Shown here: one piece after another, positions 11,474-22,734 of the stretch
Layout: each line of letters starts with the position of its first letter
Numbering within the stretch: the first letter of the stretch is position 1
DNA from: Batkoa obscura
Taxonomy: Eukaryota; Entomophthoromycota; Entomophthoromycetes; Entomophthorales; Batkoaceae
Assembly (NCBI GenBank): GCA_030770535.1
Contig: JASVEC010000242.1
Location: forward strand, 1-26,538
Direction: 5' to 3'
Length of the DNA: 26,538 nt
Translations under genes and position numbers: made by a program
Notes under the pieces: generated by a model
Told to the model about the DNA's origin: nothing
The model's database searches: none
The model's input: the letters and a program-made list of their open reading frames with translations, nothing else

Positions 11474-12063
11474 ATTGTTATTTTGTTACTTTTATTGGAA
11501 TATTTTTTATAAAAAGAATAAAGTGCGATTTTTTTAATAAATAGAAAAATCCAAACTTTCGTTGATTGAAATGAATTTAGCGATCTTTTACCACCTGATA
11601 AAGCTTAAAGTTGAATTGTAACTCCAAGCATTATTGAAACTTCATTGGTTCATTTAGCAAATTAAAAGAAGGTGAATAATTGTTGAATCATTTTATGTTT
11701 CATTTATTTTAATAATACATTAGTTAAATACTTCCTTTTTTTGTTAGTTGTGATTGGAGGTTTTTTTGTAGTATTTTATTTTTATATACTCTTTTACTTT
11801 ATTATAATAGTTAATGAAATCCTAAATTTTTGTTCTTATGTGGCAACTTGTGATTCTTAAAAAAATCAATGCCAACTTTTTGATAATTTATGACCAAGTG
11901 ATGACCAAATTTAGCTTTTAGTCGAAATTCTAAATAGAACAACATATACTTAAAAAAAACCAGTTTACTTTTTTGAGTAAAAATTTAAAAAATTTAAAAC
12001 GAAATAAAAAACTATTTTAATTTTTGTTACTAAAAAATAAATATAAACTTTTAAAATCTTAAT
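11474..12063. other. AT-rich spacer between epsin promoter and hydratase 3' end
   Basis: Both flanking genes are on the minus strand, so this holds the epsin promoter and the 3' end of the enoyl-CoA hydratase transcript. No further gene, repeat or RNA is seen. Confidence 0.5.
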
Positions 12064-13378
<1,315 letters not shown>

Positions 13379-13437
13379 TCTTTTGAATGTTATTATTAGA
13401 AAAGAAGATAGTAAAATTGAAAGTTAAATTTGGATTG

Positions 13438-13543
13438 TATTTATAACATTTGAAAATTTTAGTTGATTATGTCACAGCTCATTTAACTAAAAAAATCGCT
13501 TCGATGTTAATTGGCTATGTTTTTTAAAATGCTTTTCAATTGG
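13438..13543 (-). promoter_or_regulatory. Enoyl-CoA hydratase promoter: TATA box and two CCAAT boxes
   Basis: On the gene strand TATAAATA lies at 13445-13438, 60 bp before the ATG. Two GCCAATT sequences sit further upstream, with CCAAT at 13514-13510 and 13543-13539. Two CCAAT boxes upstream of a TATA box are a common arrangement for the heme/respiratory CCAAT-binding (Hap) complex; the link to it is an inference. Confidence 0.4.
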
Positions 13544-14194
13544 CTTGATCGAGCACTTAACTTACTCTTTTAGACAAAATGGTTGAATTTTAATTATTAT
13601 TATAAAGATTAATATTAATAATATTTGTTTTATATTTTAACTTACTTTTTTTATCTTAAAAAATAAACAGGTATTTTATGTTTCTCTTATTATTACAATG
13701 TTAATAAAGTATCAAGAATTTTTTTTATTGTATAGTAATTGAAATTCAAATCTAACTTCGTTAAATTTTATAAACTGATCTTACAAATACAAATAAGTTC
13801 GTTTTACTCATCAGCAATAAGATTAAATTTTTATTATTTATTATAAGTCATATAATTATACTTGAATAAATTCAAGCTTCTTTATTTAATTTTGATATGG
13901 ACAATTAAATTACAATTGTTATTTTTAACTAAATAAACACTCATTTAACATTTTTGTTTTATTAGCTTAATTTTAAAGTGGTGTAATTTTTAACATTCTA
14001 ATATTAATCAAGTGTACTATTTTATAAAATAAAAAAACAATATAAGCTTAAAAAAGCAAGACAAAAGAAATGATAGATAAAAAGTTGAAAATTAAGTAAC
14101 TAGAAAATTAAATTTGGTTTCTATTCTCTTTTTAATCAAAAAAACCGAGAGTAAGTATATAAAAAAGGAGCTGATAGTTAGAAGCGACAACGTA
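13544..14194. other. AT-rich non-coding stretch
   Basis: More than 80% A+T with stops in all frames. No gene, RNA or repeat is supported before the MITE at 14195. Confidence 0.5.
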
Positions 14195-14293
14195 TGGGGA
14201 TGTATTTTTGTCTTTAAGGATTTTACTAATAATTTTCCTGCTCAAATAGTGCTTAAAAGATGGAAAAAGTGATGAAGCCAAAAAACATTCTCA
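14195..14293 (+). mobile_element. MITE copy 2
   Basis: About 99 bp from TGGGGATGTATTTTTG to CAAAAAACATTCTCA, matching the copy at 26428 along its length. TA flanks the left end; the right flank is TG, so one side of the target duplication has changed. No coding capacity. Confidence 0.75.
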
Positions 14294-14340
14294 TGTTCTA
14301 TTGTGCTACAGTTATAAAACAGTAGAATGAAGATCAACAA

Positions 14341-14931
14341 TAGTATATACTTTTTGTATTAGGATAACTAGCAAGGATCTTTTTGAGTTTCCTAACAACT
14401 CTACTCAAAAAGAAATTCATTTAAACTGTGCAAAAGACCACAAATGAAAAAGTGTTAATATAAAAACTTTGACATTATCATTAGGATGTAAAACATTTGT
14501 GGACCAAATTAAACAATTGTGCTTCATGGATTACAGTAATGTTAGATGTTTTGTTGGCACTCATATGTATTCCTTGCTCTAAACCATAAAGATGAATGAT
14601 CATCCCTTTTGGATCAAAGTAAAGCCTACATTAAATGTCAGTGTTGATAATGAGAGAGACTATTACTTATGTACCCAACTTTGCCATCAAGTCAGATAAA
14701 TCAATGTTGGTAGTGTTTGAGGATATAGATACTAGAAATGCTGGGTATGTTGACAAAGTTAAAAAAATTTGGGATATGGATGAAATCTTTGCAGCTACTC
14801 ATAGCATGCATATAGTCAAATCAACAAACATTTATGATATCAGGGTCATTGATATTCTATTCCCTTTTTACAGAGCGGAAATAAAGTTGGATTATATTAA
14901 GGAGTCAATGATAGGCCTGCCTATAAACTGA
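14341..14931 (+). other. Unidentified coding remnant
   Basis: The 98-codon frame at 14635-14931 (MSVLIMRETITYVPNFAIKS at its start, FEDIDTRNAGYVDKVKKIWD further on) and the ~300 bp before it have a less A+T-biased, protein-like composition than their surroundings. Local stretches such as KTFVDQIKQLCFMDYSNVR also look protein-derived. I do not recognise the family. It lies between two MITE copies in direct orientation in a gene-poor stretch, which suggests part of an old mobile element or a decayed host gene. I do not regard the 98-codon frame as a working gene. Confidence 0.35.
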
Positions 14932-16438
14932 CATCCCCATATTTATTGATATTCAGATCTTGGTAATTTTTATTATAAAACTAATGCCTCAGATTTTCGT
15001 AAGTTTGGGGATTATAAAATTATTGAAGTACTTAAGTCATAAATGGCATAGTCTTTTATAAAAAAATATAAGATAGAAAATAATCAATCTCTAGTTTTTC
15101 AAATCCAATATTAACTTTACTTTGCGCTAATCAGCTATTGAATTTTGTAAATAAAACAGCTTTAATAATTGCATACTATTTTTACTTGAAATCTTAGTTT
15201 AATGAGCTCATTATATAATTTAATACATCAAAAAATACTAGATTAGCTTAAATTTTAAATAGTTATAGTTGAATAAAAAAAGCCATTAGTTAGAATCTAT
15301 TTGTTTAAATAATAACAGAACTTAAACCCCTATTATACCAACTTATTTTAATAGTTGGATATCAGATTTGCCTTTACAGCTTTGATTGATCTTCTTATTT
15401 TGTAATAATCTCAACTATAATGCTATAATTTGCAAAATGTCTTTTACTGCTTTTCTTATTGATATCTTTTAGTTAGCTGTTAGCTATAATAAAATCCTTT
15501 TAGTCTCAACGCTAATTAGGCTTTAGATGGCTATTTTATTTTAGTTGGAAGTTAAATTTTCTCTTGATTTTTTAACATTAAAACCTAGGATATAAATCTC
15601 TAAGTTAAAATAACGGACAGTTTACTTTAAATACTAAATGTTTTGATCTTGGTCGTTAAACTTTCCAGTTTAATTTTTCGTTAAATACTGTGAAATATCG
15701 CTTTGTCAGTCCCATGGTTAATTACAACATAACAATCGCCTAAGCTGTTGTGTTCTCGAGCTCAGAGGAAATCGATCCCATGTTCTTATTTTGATTTGTT
15801 ATGAGAATTTCTAGCTCCATCCAAAAGAATATTATCTTCTCATTTTGATATTTATACTTTTCAGAGTATAAAAGAGTTTACAGAGTATAATAGTTCGAGG
15901 CTTTTTAACTGAATTAATCCCTGATATCTCGAACATTTAATAAAGCCACTAAGTTTTCTTAATAGTATTTTACATAGATTTTACATTAGTATTGTCTATT
16001 CTATTTGTCTTATACAGTCCGTAGCCTATTACATACTATTCCTCATAATCCAAGTCTATCTTAGTCACATAAACTAAGACCTTTCGACTTATAGTGTAGT
16101 CAACCCAGCAATAGCTGTTCTTGACTCCAAACCCTGAGTACCAGATTTCACAAATACAATTGGCAATTTAAATGATAGCTTAGAAAATATAATTTGTCTG
16201 CCTTTGTTATTTGATATTGAAGTCGTCTTTTTGATTGTTTCTAATAAAGTTTATTTTAAATAAATCTCATTTTAAATTATTTGTTTAACCCCTTCTATAA
16301 AAAAAATCAATACTTCTTAATATAGCAAGTTAGAACTTTATCAAGGATGAATTTACTTATTTTAAAAACTTTGATTTTCGATTTCTATTGTTTATCTAAA
16401 CTCATTCTTTTAATCAAAAAAGGAAAACAAAGGACATA
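14932..16438. other. Gene-poor spacer with tRNA-like island
   Basis: No complete coding frame. Two less A+T-rich patches stand out: a tRNA-like sequence around 15699-15790 (listed separately) and 16040-16180, whose minus strand reads in short protein-like stretches (VLVYVTKIDLDYEE) that I cannot assign. The rest appears to be random AT-rich DNA. Confidence 0.4.
15699..15790 (+). pseudogene. Decayed class II tRNA-like sequence (Ser/Leu type) or SINE head
   Basis: An A-box-like TGGTTAATTAC (15715-15725; consensus TRGYNNANNNG, last base off) is followed 55 bp on by a B-box-like AATCGATCC (15770-15778; consensus GWTCRANNC, first base off). Between them AACAAT...GCTGTT can form an anticodon-like stem with loop CGCCTAA, and an extended variable region follows, as in tRNA-Ser and tRNA-Leu. 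The acceptor stem does not pair well and U33 is missing, so it is not a working tRNA. Local G+C is near 45% against about 22% around it. Confidence 0.35.
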
Positions 16439-16537
16439 GGGATGTCTTTTTGTATTTAAGAATTTTACTAACAATTTTTCCACTCAAATAGCGCTTAAAA
16501 AATAGAAAAAGTGATGAAGCCAAAAAGAACATTCCCA
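16439..16537 (+). mobile_element. MITE copy 3
   Basis: About 99 bp, GGGATGTCTTTTTG to AACATTCCCA, flanked by TA on both sides (16437-16438 and 16538-16539). Contains the family core ACTCAAATAGCGCTTAAAAA. Direct orientation relative to copy 2. Confidence 0.8.
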
Positions 16538-17067
16538 TAAATTGAAATAGAGTTACTAATAGGTTATTTGATACTTAATAATAAATTAATAAAAGGGGGA
16601 TAATAAAAATACACAATATATATATAAAATCAATGAAAACTGATCCATATAGTTTAAAGTCGCCATTAGTGAATGCGAGCTTTCATTTGTAATTCTATTT
16701 TTTTATTTTTACATCACTCTTTTTTCTTACCTACACTTCTACTCTTATTTTTTTAGCTAGTGTTTTATTTGAGGGGGCATCCTCTTTTGGAATTTTGTTA
16801 AAATTTCTAAAAGCTTAGTTTCACATGTTTGTATTAATTAAAAAAAACATAGAATTATAGGGAAATCAATACATGACAAAAACTAGTATTAGTATTTGCT
16901 TCTGAATAGACTAATAGTTTTTTGAGAAACACATAGATTTATCTTGACATGCTATCCTCCAAATAAATATTTTTTAAAGTTTCTTATTAATTTGAATAAA
17001 GCTGGTGAAGTAATAATCATTACAGGGAAATAATATAATAATGACAAATAATTTTTTTGAATAAATA
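16538..17067. other. AT-rich interval between two inverted MITE copies
   Basis: This ~530-bp interval has no coding frame or recognisable feature. It is flanked by MITE copies 3 and 4 in opposite orientation, so the whole 16439-17168 segment could act as a larger element with ~100-bp inverted ends. Each flanking copy has its own TA flanks, which favours two separate insertions. Confidence 0.4.
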
Positions 17068-17168
17068 TAAGGAAGTTTTTTTAAATTTCATCATTTTTTA
17101 CATTTTTTAAGCGCTATTTGAACAAAAAGATTGTTAGTAAAGTTCCTAAACAAAAATATACATTTCCA
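17068..17168 (-). mobile_element. MITE copy 4
   Basis: About 101 bp on the minus strand, TGGAAATGTATATTTTTG to AAACTTCCTTA, flanked by TA on both sides. It carries the core TTCAAATAGCGCTTAAAAAA. The most diverged of the five copies, so probably the oldest insertion. Confidence 0.75.
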
Positions 17169-18096
17169 TATAATGAATTTTTATTTAAAGTACAAGAGTT
17201 GAGTAATAAATCAATAGCTTCAAATTAACCTTTTTAAGCATCACACTTGATAATTTTTGTTTCCATTTTGTTCACTATTTAAATAATCTAAAATTGCAAA
17301 AGTTTTTTATTGGACTTATAAATAAAATACAGTCATTTACTTTTTATAGTAAATCAGGCTATTTTATTGGTCCATACATGATATATTATAAATTCAATTT
17401 TATTAGCTATTTTAAATAATTTGTATTACTATTTAATATACATGGCAACTAGAGTTTATAATGGACAAAAGTTTTGAAAATATAAATCAAAACTATTCAT
17501 ATTAGTAAACTAAAGTTTACCACATAAGATAAGCTTTGATTATTAATTTTGATTATTAATTTATCATAATTTGTACCTTGGAACTCCTTATCGTGATATC
17601 TGCTTATTTTAAATATTATAGGCATGTTTTCGTATATCAGCTTAACTGATAATTTAAAAAATTAGACTATTTAAAATTGGACAAGATACTGAAATGAAAA
17701 AAATATTCCCGTACATTATATTGCTCTTTTTAAAAGGATTAACAGCTTGTGTTAATTACTGTAAACTTTGTTATTGTTAAATAAAAAATACCAATATCGA
17801 TTGAATAATATGAAAGTAAATAACAATATAAAGGAAAATCAAATTATATATCACATATTAGTTCTATTATATACAAAACAATTTAAGCTATGGCAGTAAA
17901 ATTTTTAAATCAACCAGATTTTTACTCCACCTATAAAACAAATTTAATTTAGTAATCAATGTTTGACATCATTGTTATGCCCCCTAAGATAAAAGCAAGG
18001 GAGAAAAAATCAAGTTAACTTTTTTTAACTGATTTAAACCTTTATGTGTTTATTTTATCTTTAACCTTTTAAATTGAAATTATTCGCTTTTTGATT
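17169..18096. other. AT-rich spacer and promoter region of first CBM21 gene
   Basis: No coding frame. A 13-bp tandem duplication (TTTGATTATTAAT) lies at 17535-17560. Towards the gene are a GATAAG at 17528-17533, TATAAAA at 17932-17938 (158 bp before the ATG) and CCCCT at 17981-17985. Confidence 0.45.
17932..17938 (+). promoter_or_regulatory. TATA box, first CBM21 gene
   Basis: TATAAAA in a locally less A+T-rich setting (CTCCACCTATAAAACA), 158 bp before the ATG at 18097. The other two CBM21 genes have TATA boxes at similar distances (about 150 and 125 bp). Confidence 0.4.
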
Positions 18097-19236
18097 ATGT
18101 TTTATCCAAAAACTTTGAATGATCCAATCACAACCAAAATCTCATTTACCCACGCTACTTATGAGCGTAACTTAAATCAATCTAATACTAATAATGGTAC
18201 TGTAAGTCCACCAAACGGCCGTCCAAAACTAGTAAGAAAAAAATCCGGGGAAGTAGTAAAATCTGCATTAAAGCATTATACCGATGGTAGTGCTCCTCAC
18301 AGTCCAAAAGCAGTTTCTTTCACCAGTAATTTGGTACGTGTACGTTCTTATGATAAATTAGAATGCCCTCAATCCGTTAGTGGTATCATTCCTATGACTA
18401 TGAAAGTAATCAATTTCTCTAGTAATTCATCCTTCCTTGAAAGTTTACCCGTTGTTTTGGAAAGCATTGAACTAGATAAAGAAAACTCAGCAATAGTAGG
18501 CTTGATAAGAGTGCAAAACCTTTGCTTTGCCAAGGAAGTATTGGTACGGTATAGTTTTGATCATTGGACATCGTTTCAAGTCATTTATGCCAAATATTTA
18601 AGGCCTGTACATCTATCAGCTATACAACAAGATATATTTAGATTTGATTTAATGATCCCACCAGAGATGCGAGTAAGCAATGACCCAGATGAAATTCATT
18701 CCATTAAATTTGCGATTCAATTTAATTGCTGTGGAAAAGAATACTGGGATAACAATCAAGGTAGAAATTACTCTATAGAAATTACACCCAACATTGAAGT
18801 AGATCCAGATTATATGGAGCAAAGTGTAGCCATCCCACTACCAAAAGGTAGACGTAGTAATTCTTTTGACTTGGCTTCAAGCTATGGTGCTTCACCTGAT
18901 CTGTCTTCACCTGATAATTTTAGACTAAATGAAACAAAGTCCCAATTTGGGGCTAGATACTCATTTAAAAATAATGTTAAACAAGAGAATGGTAGCCGAA
19001 GTGAGGCTATTATTTCTAAAGTAGATAGTATGAATAAAGCGAGTGGCAAGAATACTAATGGATGGTTATTGTATGACCCACCATCACCAGAGAATGAAGC
19101 TCAATTTGAACCAGGTAGTTTTAATGCCAGTACTAGCCCTTATTTTTATAATTTACCAAATACTAGTAAAAGTTTTTATGACTCTATTCCCATGGAGGAT
19201 AGAAATAGTAATAATAGTTCACCTTTACATACTTGA
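18097..19236 (+). CDS. CBM21 protein phosphatase 1 regulatory subunit (379 aa), copy 1
   Basis: The ATG at 18097 is used; the two codons before it (TTG ATT) are open but not a start in a eukaryote. Single exon. The segment KLVRKKSGEVVKSALK (44-59) is typical of fungal Gac1/Pig-type subunits. The PP1 docking motif KAVSF is at 71-75, followed by VRSYDKLECPQSVSG. The CBM21 domain covers about 117-230, with EVLVRYSFDHWTSF (147-160), IKFAIQFN (203-210) and the glycogen-synthase-binding motif WDNNQGRNY (217-225). These proteins bring PP1 to glycogen and to glycogen synthase, favouring glycogen synthesis. The tail has a basic site RRSNSF (252-257) and QFGARYSF (283-290), both shared with copy 2. Two further CBM21 genes lie within 6 kb. 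Confidence 0.9.
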   Translation: MFYPKTLNDPITTKISFTHATYERNLNQSNTNNGTVSPPNGRPKLVRKKSGEVVKSALKHYTDGSAPHSPKAVSFTSNLVRVRSYDKLECPQSVSGIIPMTMKVINFSSNSSFLESLPVVLESIELDKENSAIVGLIRVQNLCFAKEVLVRYSFDHWTSFQVIYAKYLRPVHLSAIQQDIFRFDLMIPPEMRVSNDPDEIHSIKFAIQFNCCGKEYWDNNQGRNYSIEITPNIEVDPDYMEQSVAIPLPKGRRSNSFDLASSYGASPDLSSPDNFRLNETKSQFGARYSFKNNVKQENGSRSEAIISKVDSMNKASGKNTNGWLLYDPPSPENEAQFEPGSFNASTSPYFYNLPNTSKSFYDSIPMEDRNSNNSSPLHT

Positions 19237-20174
19237 AAAAAAAGAATTGTATTAGTTTTTAGTCTTAATTTATTTAGTATTATTAAAAATATATTATATT
19301 TTTACATCTGCTTTTTCTATTTTGTTTTTAGAAATCAATGATTTATAATTTCTTCTTTTTATCATCCTTATCTCATTATAAAGCGATAAGAGGTAATAAA
19401 ACCAAACCTCAATTTTCATTTTAAAACAATAAAAATATGAAAATCGCTTTATTCTCAATAGTAAAATCAAGTATAATACTCGAAAGAGGTCAATATAGGA
19501 ATTAACAATGTTATAAAGATAAAAAAAGTGACTCCAAACTGATATCATTAAAAAAATTAATTTGTATTTATCATTCCATATATACTTTAATTATTTCGTT
19601 TTTTTTAATATGATAGTTTGTCGTATTTACTTCAAATATTATAAATGCTACAATCAAGTATTTTATTTTCATTTATTCGGCTAATCTACTTACTTTTAAT
19701 GAAGTTCTAATTTATTACTTACTAATAGTTTACTAATGATATCCCAAAAGTAACAGCATTTTGGTTTTGATTTATAATTATTCTTTTCACAATATAAGTA
19801 TAAAATGAAAGGTATAAGATAAATATTTGTAATGATATTAATTTTTTCTTTATAGAATTTGTATTATTTTAAAGTGTTATTTTTCTGTATATATATTTTT
19901 AAACTCCTTTTCGTATTTATTCTATTATTTTTTTCCAAACTCTATCTTTATTTAATTATAAATTAATTTCATATAACTTTTATAGAAACTATGTAACTTT
20001 ACCTTCTAAATTTTATAGCGTTAATTTAACCTAGGAACAATTTATACTTTAAATTTTAGTGCAATAGTGAGATCATAACATTTTATTTTTATTAACTGTC
20101 CTTTTAGAACAAAATTAAATAAAGTAATGATTAAATAAACATAGAAAACTTTTAATAAGCCCAGCTTAGAATTA
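19237..20174. other. AT-rich spacer between convergent CBM21 genes
   Basis: The 3' ends of copies 1 (+) and 2 (-) face each other here. An open frame at 19294-19548 (-) is AT-driven and has no recognisable content. Nothing else is supported. Confidence 0.5.
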
Positions 20175-21236
20175 TTAATTACAGTATGATTTTCCCCATC
20201 CAAAGCTTTGGTAGTTACTGATAGGAGAACATGACACAGGCTCATAATGGACTTGTGCTTGAGAACGGATTTGTTCACTTTGTAAAGCTTGAACCTCATT
20301 GCAAAATGATTTAAGGTCCACCTTGGCCGATCTACTAGACTTTAAAGATTGTTCAAAGCTATAGCGGGTTGAAAAGGGTGAGTTGGTAGTTGTATTTTGA
20401 ATTAAATTAGATAAGGAAGGTGCAGGAGAAGAACTGTCAAAAGATTTAGAACGGACTCTGTTTGAATTACCAGGTCTGATTGGAATAGGAGCTGAACAAG
20501 TTTTATCTGTTTCTTGAACATTAACATAATAGGAAGGGTTGACATCAACAATGTAGTTGTTATTGTTGTTGTTGTCCCAGTGCTCTTCACCTCTTACATT
20601 ATATTGAATAGCAAATTGAAGCTTGAATACCTTTTTAGGATTGTTTGTAAATAAAATACTCTTTGGAATATCTATCTTATATTTGAATAAATCTTGTGCA
20701 TTTGAAGTTTGAGATAAAGAACGAAAGTAGGCAGCTTCACTTTCTTGAGTTGTATTCCAATCATCAAAGCTATATCTTAAGATGACTTTTTTAGCATAAT
20801 CGAGATTGTTGACACGAATCTTACCAATAATACTAGCACATAAGCTATCTAAAGCAATAGACTCTAAACAGACTTGTTGTGAAAATATACGATGTTGAAG
20901 ATGAAGCAAATCAGGACATGAGATTGATAAAGGAACTTTACCACTTACTGCTTGAGGACATAATAGTTTATCAAAGGTACGTACCTTAGTAAGCTCCTCA
21001 TTAAATGTTACTGACTTCGATCTTGAATGACCTGGTCTTACTGGTGACTTTAAAGCCGATTTGGTTTGATTGGTAGTATGAACTGGGATTGAAGTAGCAA
21101 GGGGTTTAATAACCTCGATCTTAGGGATGATAACTTTTTTAGTTGGCTTGTAAGCTGGAACAGATACAGTATTGACACTGACATTGTGTAGTTGAGATTG
21201 GAATTGAAATAAAGCAGAAGGTGATACGGACAACAT
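20175..21236 (-). CDS. CBM21 protein phosphatase 1 regulatory subunit (353 aa), copy 2
   Basis: Single exon from the ATG at 21236. PP1 docking motif KSVTF at 74-78, preceded by basic GHSRS, and followed by VRTFDKLLCPQAVSGKVPLS, which matches copies 1 and 3. The CBM21 domain covers about 121-232, with KVILRYSFDDW (150-160), LQFAIQYNVRGEEHW (206-220) and WDNNNNNNYIV (220-230). In the last motif the usual Gly of WDNNxGxNY is replaced by Asn, inside a run of six Asn codons, which could weaken glycogen synthase binding. The tail holds RSKSFDSSS (262-270), FSTRYSFEQSLK (288-299) and SCSPISNYQSFGWGK (335-349). The role is PP1 targeting to glycogen, as for copy 1; it is on the opposite strand to both paralogues. 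Confidence 0.9.
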   Translation of the reverse strand: MLSVSPSALFQFQSQLHNVSVNTVSVPAYKPTKKVIIPKIEVIKPLATSIPVHTTNQTKSALKSPVRPGHSRSKSVTFNEELTKVRTFDKLLCPQAVSGKVPLSISCPDLLHLQHRIFSQQVCLESIALDSLCASIIGKIRVNNLDYAKKVILRYSFDDWNTTQESEAAYFRSLSQTSNAQDLFKYKIDIPKSILFTNNPKKVFKLQFAIQYNVRGEEHWDNNNNNNYIVDVNPSYYVNVQETDKTCSAPIPIRPGNSNRVRSKSFDSSSPAPSLSNLIQNTTTNSPFSTRYSFEQSLKSSRSAKVDLKSFCNEVQALQSEQIRSQAQVHYEPVSCSPISNYQSFGWGKSYCN

Positions 21237-21385
21237 GTTGTAATAAATAAAGTTGATAATTAAATAAGTTTGGATGTTTATAAGTGAAGAACTAGTTAAA
21301 TAAATACAATTAAAGTTGAAACTATAGAGATTTCTATTTTCAATTTAAAAGAGATTTAAAAAAAAAGTTGAGTAGTTTGAGTTCA

Positions 21386-21393
21386 TATTTATA
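21386..21393 (-). promoter_or_regulatory. TATA box, second CBM21 gene
   Basis: TATAAATA on the minus strand, about 150 bp before the ATG at 21236. Two overlapping GATAAG hexamers (+ strand, 21464-21474) lie 70 bp further upstream. Confidence 0.4.
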
Positions 21394-22734
21394 CTTTTGG
21401 GGTTCCTAAGAATTGGATTTCTAAATTTATTAGGATCCTCCTCATAAATTATTAAATTTATGCGATAAGATAAGGACAAGCAAACATTATGTAAATTGCT
21501 AAATTTAGTATGCAATTTATCGGTTTATTTTTAATAGAACGTTGTTATCTTCAAAACAAAAAAGCTGAGTCTAACAAACTTACAAAAGCAAAATACAAAT
21601 AAAATATTATACAAGATTATTTTAGTGTTTAATTAAACAATACTTATATTTAATTAATTGCTATTATTGATAAATAGCTTCTTGATATTATTAGTAGAAT
21701 ATCAATACACGCTTGAATTGTTAAAATTGATTAATTTTTAACTTAATCTGATGTTAATAAAAAAATAAATGAAGAAGCGATAAAATACATAATACTTAAA
21801 CTAATTAAACGATTGGCTTAAATATAATTAAGATAAAAAAGTAAGTATAGAGATAATAATAATATATTATTTGAATCTTTATATAATACAATATTCATAA
21901 AATAACATTGTATTATATTAAATAAATATTAAATAAGATCGTTCGTTTACTTTGTTTTATTTTATTACGTTAACTTATTAAGGTTTTAAATTTCTAATCA
22001 CCTTATTTTGAATTGTAAGTAAAAGCATGGGAAAAACTCAGGGAAAAATTCAGGGTAAATATGATTAGATCACTAACAATCAAAAGTAAAAAATGAGTCA
22101 GATGGATTAAAATTTACGCCTGTAAAATAGATAAATTTGTACAGTTTGATTTGAGTTAAACTAAGTTTTATAAAGCATTTATTAAAAGATAACATGATCT
22201 TGATCTATTTTAAAAAATATTATCATGAGATACTCCTTATTTGTTGCTTTTGCTTAATAAAACACCACTCTTAGCTTAGTGGGCTCGATTTTTTGATATC
22301 AAACACTGAAATTATTATCTTTAATTATAAAAGATAAGCCTAATTTAATTTAACATTTATTTGTTTATAGTATAATTTAGGATTATTATAATATAAAAGA
22401 AAGTCAAACATTTTAAACATTTATAGTAAAAAAACATATAAAATATAATATGATTTTATTAAAGATCATATGTAGTGAAAGGGTGTTATGAAGTTTAAAA
22501 ATGTTTGAAATGATTAACACCGTGGTAAAATCAAGCAAGTTTTAATAAATTTTAAACAATCCCCTTTAAAAATATAAAAATACGTAAACCTTCAAAAATA
22601 ATAACAACATGGGAATAATCTGGTATAAAACTTTTAAAATAATACTTATAGTTCTTTTATGAATTTTGTAATCTAATTTTCGATTATTGATAATAGTATA
22701 TCCCCCTCAATGTACTATCAAATCACTATTTTAT
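21394..22734. other. AT-rich spacer, upstream region of second CBM21 gene
   Basis: No gene is seen. Notable are the overlapping GATAAG pair at 21464-21474, a short tandem repeat of GGAAAAA[C/T]TCAG around 22029-22052, and a CCCCT at 22561-22565. The rest is very A+T-rich. Confidence 0.45.

Noticed and set aside
15893-15901. Perfect B-box match GTTCGAGGC
   Set aside because: No A-box at a proper distance and no cloverleaf around it; nine bases can match by chance.
14195-17168. A single 3-kb transposon with copies 2 and 4 as its ends
   Set aside because: Copies have their own inverted ends and TA flanks, and the Sti1 insertion shows that one ~100-bp copy moves alone.
18091-18096. Upstream extension of CBM21 copy 1 to a TTG codon at 18091
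   Set aside because: TTG is not expected as a start here; the ATG at 18097 is the first Met in frame.
19294-19548. 84-aa minus-strand frame between CBM21 copies 1 and 2
   Set aside because: Tyr/Leu/Lys-rich chance frame in a convergent spacer, no similarity recognised.
20042-20299. 85-aa minus-strand frame overlapping the end of CBM21 copy 2
   Set aside because: Overlaps the true C-terminus in another frame and runs into AT-rich 3' sequence.
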